Assembly: GCA_002395905.1 (NCBI GenBank)
Contig: DGVK01000235.1
Span: 1-6,797, forward strand
Direction of reading: 5' to 3'
Origin: Verrucomicrobia bacterium UBA4286
Lineage (GTDB): Bacteria; Verrucomicrobiota; Kiritimatiellia; RFP12; UBA1067
DNA length: 6,797 nucleotides
Both the position numbers and the translations under genes were made by a program. Shown in pieces: positions 5,516-6,797 of this stretch (position 1 is its first letter; each line of letters begins with the position of its first letter). Under the pieces are notes generated by a model. The model ran no database searches. It saw nothing but the letters and a program-made list of their open reading frames with translations, and was not told the origin of the DNA.

Positions 5516-5519
5516 TCCT
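5516..5519 (-). promoter_or_regulatory. Ribosome binding site of the dehydrogenase gene
   Basis: AGGA on the minus strand, 7 nt before the ATG at 5508. It favours this start over the in-frame ATG at 5559, which lies inside the dehydratase gene. Confidence 0.7.
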
Positions 5520-5549
5520 TTCTCCAACTCCACCTCAAAACTCCAACTC

Positions 5550-6797
5550 TTAGCTCCATCTCCTGTCATTCGACCATTCCTTGTCCCATTCCTTCGTAGG
5601 GTTCCACGGCGGCGGGAAGTCGGCGCAGGCCTGTTTCTTGATGAGCTTTTCGTTCAGCTCGTCGATGCCGAGGCCCGGCTTAGCAGGAACCTTGATGAAT
5701 CCGCCCTTGTAGGAAAGCGCGGGCTTCACAAGGTTACCCCACCACGGCACGTCAACGCTATGAAGTTCAAGAGCCATGAAGTTGCGTGTCGCCGCCGCCG
5801 TGTGGACGGCCGCGAGGCAGGCAATCGGCGACTCCGCCATGTGGATGTTCATCTGCACGCCGTAGTCCTCGGCCATGTCCCCGACTTTCTTCGTCTCCAT
5901 TATGCCGCCGCAGGTGAGCAGGTCTGGATGGACAACCGCAAGGGCGTGCGATTCGAGAAGAGGCCTGAAATCCTCCTTCAAGTATATGTCCTCGCCTGTG
6001 CCGAGCGGAGTCGTGGTTGCCGCGTGGAGCTGTTTCCACTGCTCCACGTTGCGCCACGGCAGGACGTCTTCCGCCCATGAAAGGTGGTACTTCTCCAAGC
6101 GCCGCAGGAGCTGCACGCAGTCTTCATAGGGGATGTGCCCAAGGTGGTCGATGGCTATCGGAACTTCCCAGCCGATGACGTCGCGGACGTCCGCCATGTA
6201 CTTTTCGAGATAGTCGAGCCCCTTCTCGGTGATGTGGATTCCGGTATGTCCGTGAGCCGTCGTGAAAAGCTCGAACGCCTCTCCGCGCATCGAGCGCGGG
6301 TCGATGGACCCGTGGGGCGTCTGCACGACGTGCTTCATCTTGCGCATGTAGTCGAGATATCCCAAGGGCGCGATGAGCGCATCCTTGACGTTCGTGAGAA
6401 GCTCAATGCCGAGATCCATCTTGAGGAAGGTGAAGCCCATCTTCATGCGCTCTTTGAGCGCCGCGCCCATGTCGCGTCCACCGCCCTCGGAGTCGGTGTC
6501 GCAGTAGCAGCGTATCTCGTCACGCCACTTGCCGCCGAGGAGCTGCCACACAGGAAGTCCCCACGCCTTGCCGCAGAGGTCCCAGCATGCAAGCTCGACA
6601 GCGCAGACGCCGCCAGCCTGCCGCGAATCGCCGCCGAACTGCTTGATGCGGCGGAATATCTTCTCGACGTTGCAAGGGTTCTCGCCGAGGATGCGGCTCT
6701 TTAGCATCGCCGCGTAGGTGCGCGAACTTGCGTCTCGCACCTCGCCATAGCCGACAAGCCCCTGGTTGGTGTAGAGCTTCATCAGCGTGCAGCGCTT
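5550..6797 (-). CDS. Enolase-superfamily sugar-acid dehydratase (mandelate racemase type), 5' end missing
   Basis: The frame runs off the window edge at 6797. Numbered from the Met at 6782, 410 residues are visible. The Met is probably internal, because LMKLYTNQGLVGYGE is a mid-domain strand of the N-terminal capping region, so roughly 30-40 residues are missing. Metal ligands are D212, E238 and E264, each 26 apart. A catalytic dyad of D287 and H314 follows at the same spacings as in mandelate racemase (+23, +27), with E339 further on. The second-strand motif is KMD (121-123). The gap from K121 to D212 is 91 residues, against about 30 in mandelate racemase, so this lineage carries an insertion of some 60 residues, reminiscent of mannonate dehydratases. 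Such enzymes abstract the proton alpha to a carboxylate and usually expel water, giving a 2-keto-3-deoxy acid. The exact sugar acid is unresolved. It is the first visible gene of the catabolic cluster, 41 nt before the dehydrogenase. Confidence 0.93.
   Translation of the reverse strand, partial: KRCTLMKLYTNQGLVGYGEVRDASSRTYAAMLKSRILGENPCNVEKIFRRIKQFGGDSRQAGGVCAVELACWDLCGKAWGLPVWQLLGGKWRDEIRCYCDTDSEGGGRDMGAALKERMKMGFTFLKMDLGIELLTNVKDALIAPLGYLDYMRKMKHVVQTPHGSIDPRSMRGEAFELFTTAHGHTGIHITEKGLDYLEKYMADVRDVIGWEVPIAIDHLGHIPYEDCVQLLRRLEKYHLSWAEDVLPWRNVEQWKQLHAATTTPLGTGEDIYLKEDFRPLLESHALAVVHPDLLTCGGIMETKKVGDMAEDYGVQMNIHMAESPIACLAAVHTAAATRNFMALELHSVDVPWWGNLVKPALSYKGGFIKVPAKPGLGIDELNEKLIKKQACADFPPPWNPTKEWDKEWSNDRRWS

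Overview
This window looks like a chromosomal segment from a GC-rich, anaerobic-type bacterium. All six recognisable protein genes lie on the minus strand. Gene content (sugar-acid catabolism by an enolase-superfamily dehydratase with an RraA-type partner), dispersed 'GGGGACAG(G/T)' palindromic repeats and the 9-bp 'acaggatt' repeat hairpin recall Lentisphaerae/Kiritimatiellota/Planctomycetes-like genomes. That taxonomic reading is an inference and weak.

Layout, read right to left in the direction of transcription. From 6797 to 2641 there is a four-gene catabolic cluster: an enolase-superfamily sugar-acid dehydratase (5' end cut by the window edge), a short-chain dehydrogenase (SDR), a major facilitator superfamily (MFS) transporter and an RraA-family protein. 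The first three are tightly packed (41-nt and 12-nt gaps). The RraA-family gene follows after a 141-nt spacer holding a large imperfect inverted repeat and repeated CGTTTCG motifs. Together they suggest import of an organic acid, dehydration to a 2-keto-3-deoxy acid, an NAD(P)-dependent redox step, and a class II pyruvate aldolase or decarboxylase step by the RraA-like protein. The substrate cannot be read from the sequence.

From 2604 to 2252 there is no protein gene. This stretch holds what looks like a complete independent RNA gene on the minus strand: an extended -10 promoter (TGC-TATAAT), about 260 nt rich in mutually consistent hairpins and long-range helices, and a textbook intrinsic terminator (12-bp stem followed by a U-rich run). 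I do not recognise it as RNase P, tmRNA, SRP or 6S RNA. It is the most interesting object in the window. It could be a stand-alone ncRNA or a long leader/attenuator of the next gene.

From 2138 to 1095 lies an integral-membrane acyltransferase-3 family gene, probably modifying a surface glycan. From 1094 to 517 is a gene-free stretch with REP-like palindromes and a 22-bp tandem repeat. From 516 to 52 lies a low-molecular-weight protein tyrosine phosphatase preceded by an extended -10 promoter.

A second notable object is a 66-bp hairpin repeat (two arms of three 9-bp units) lodged in frame inside the MFS gene and translated as part of its central cytoplasmic loop.
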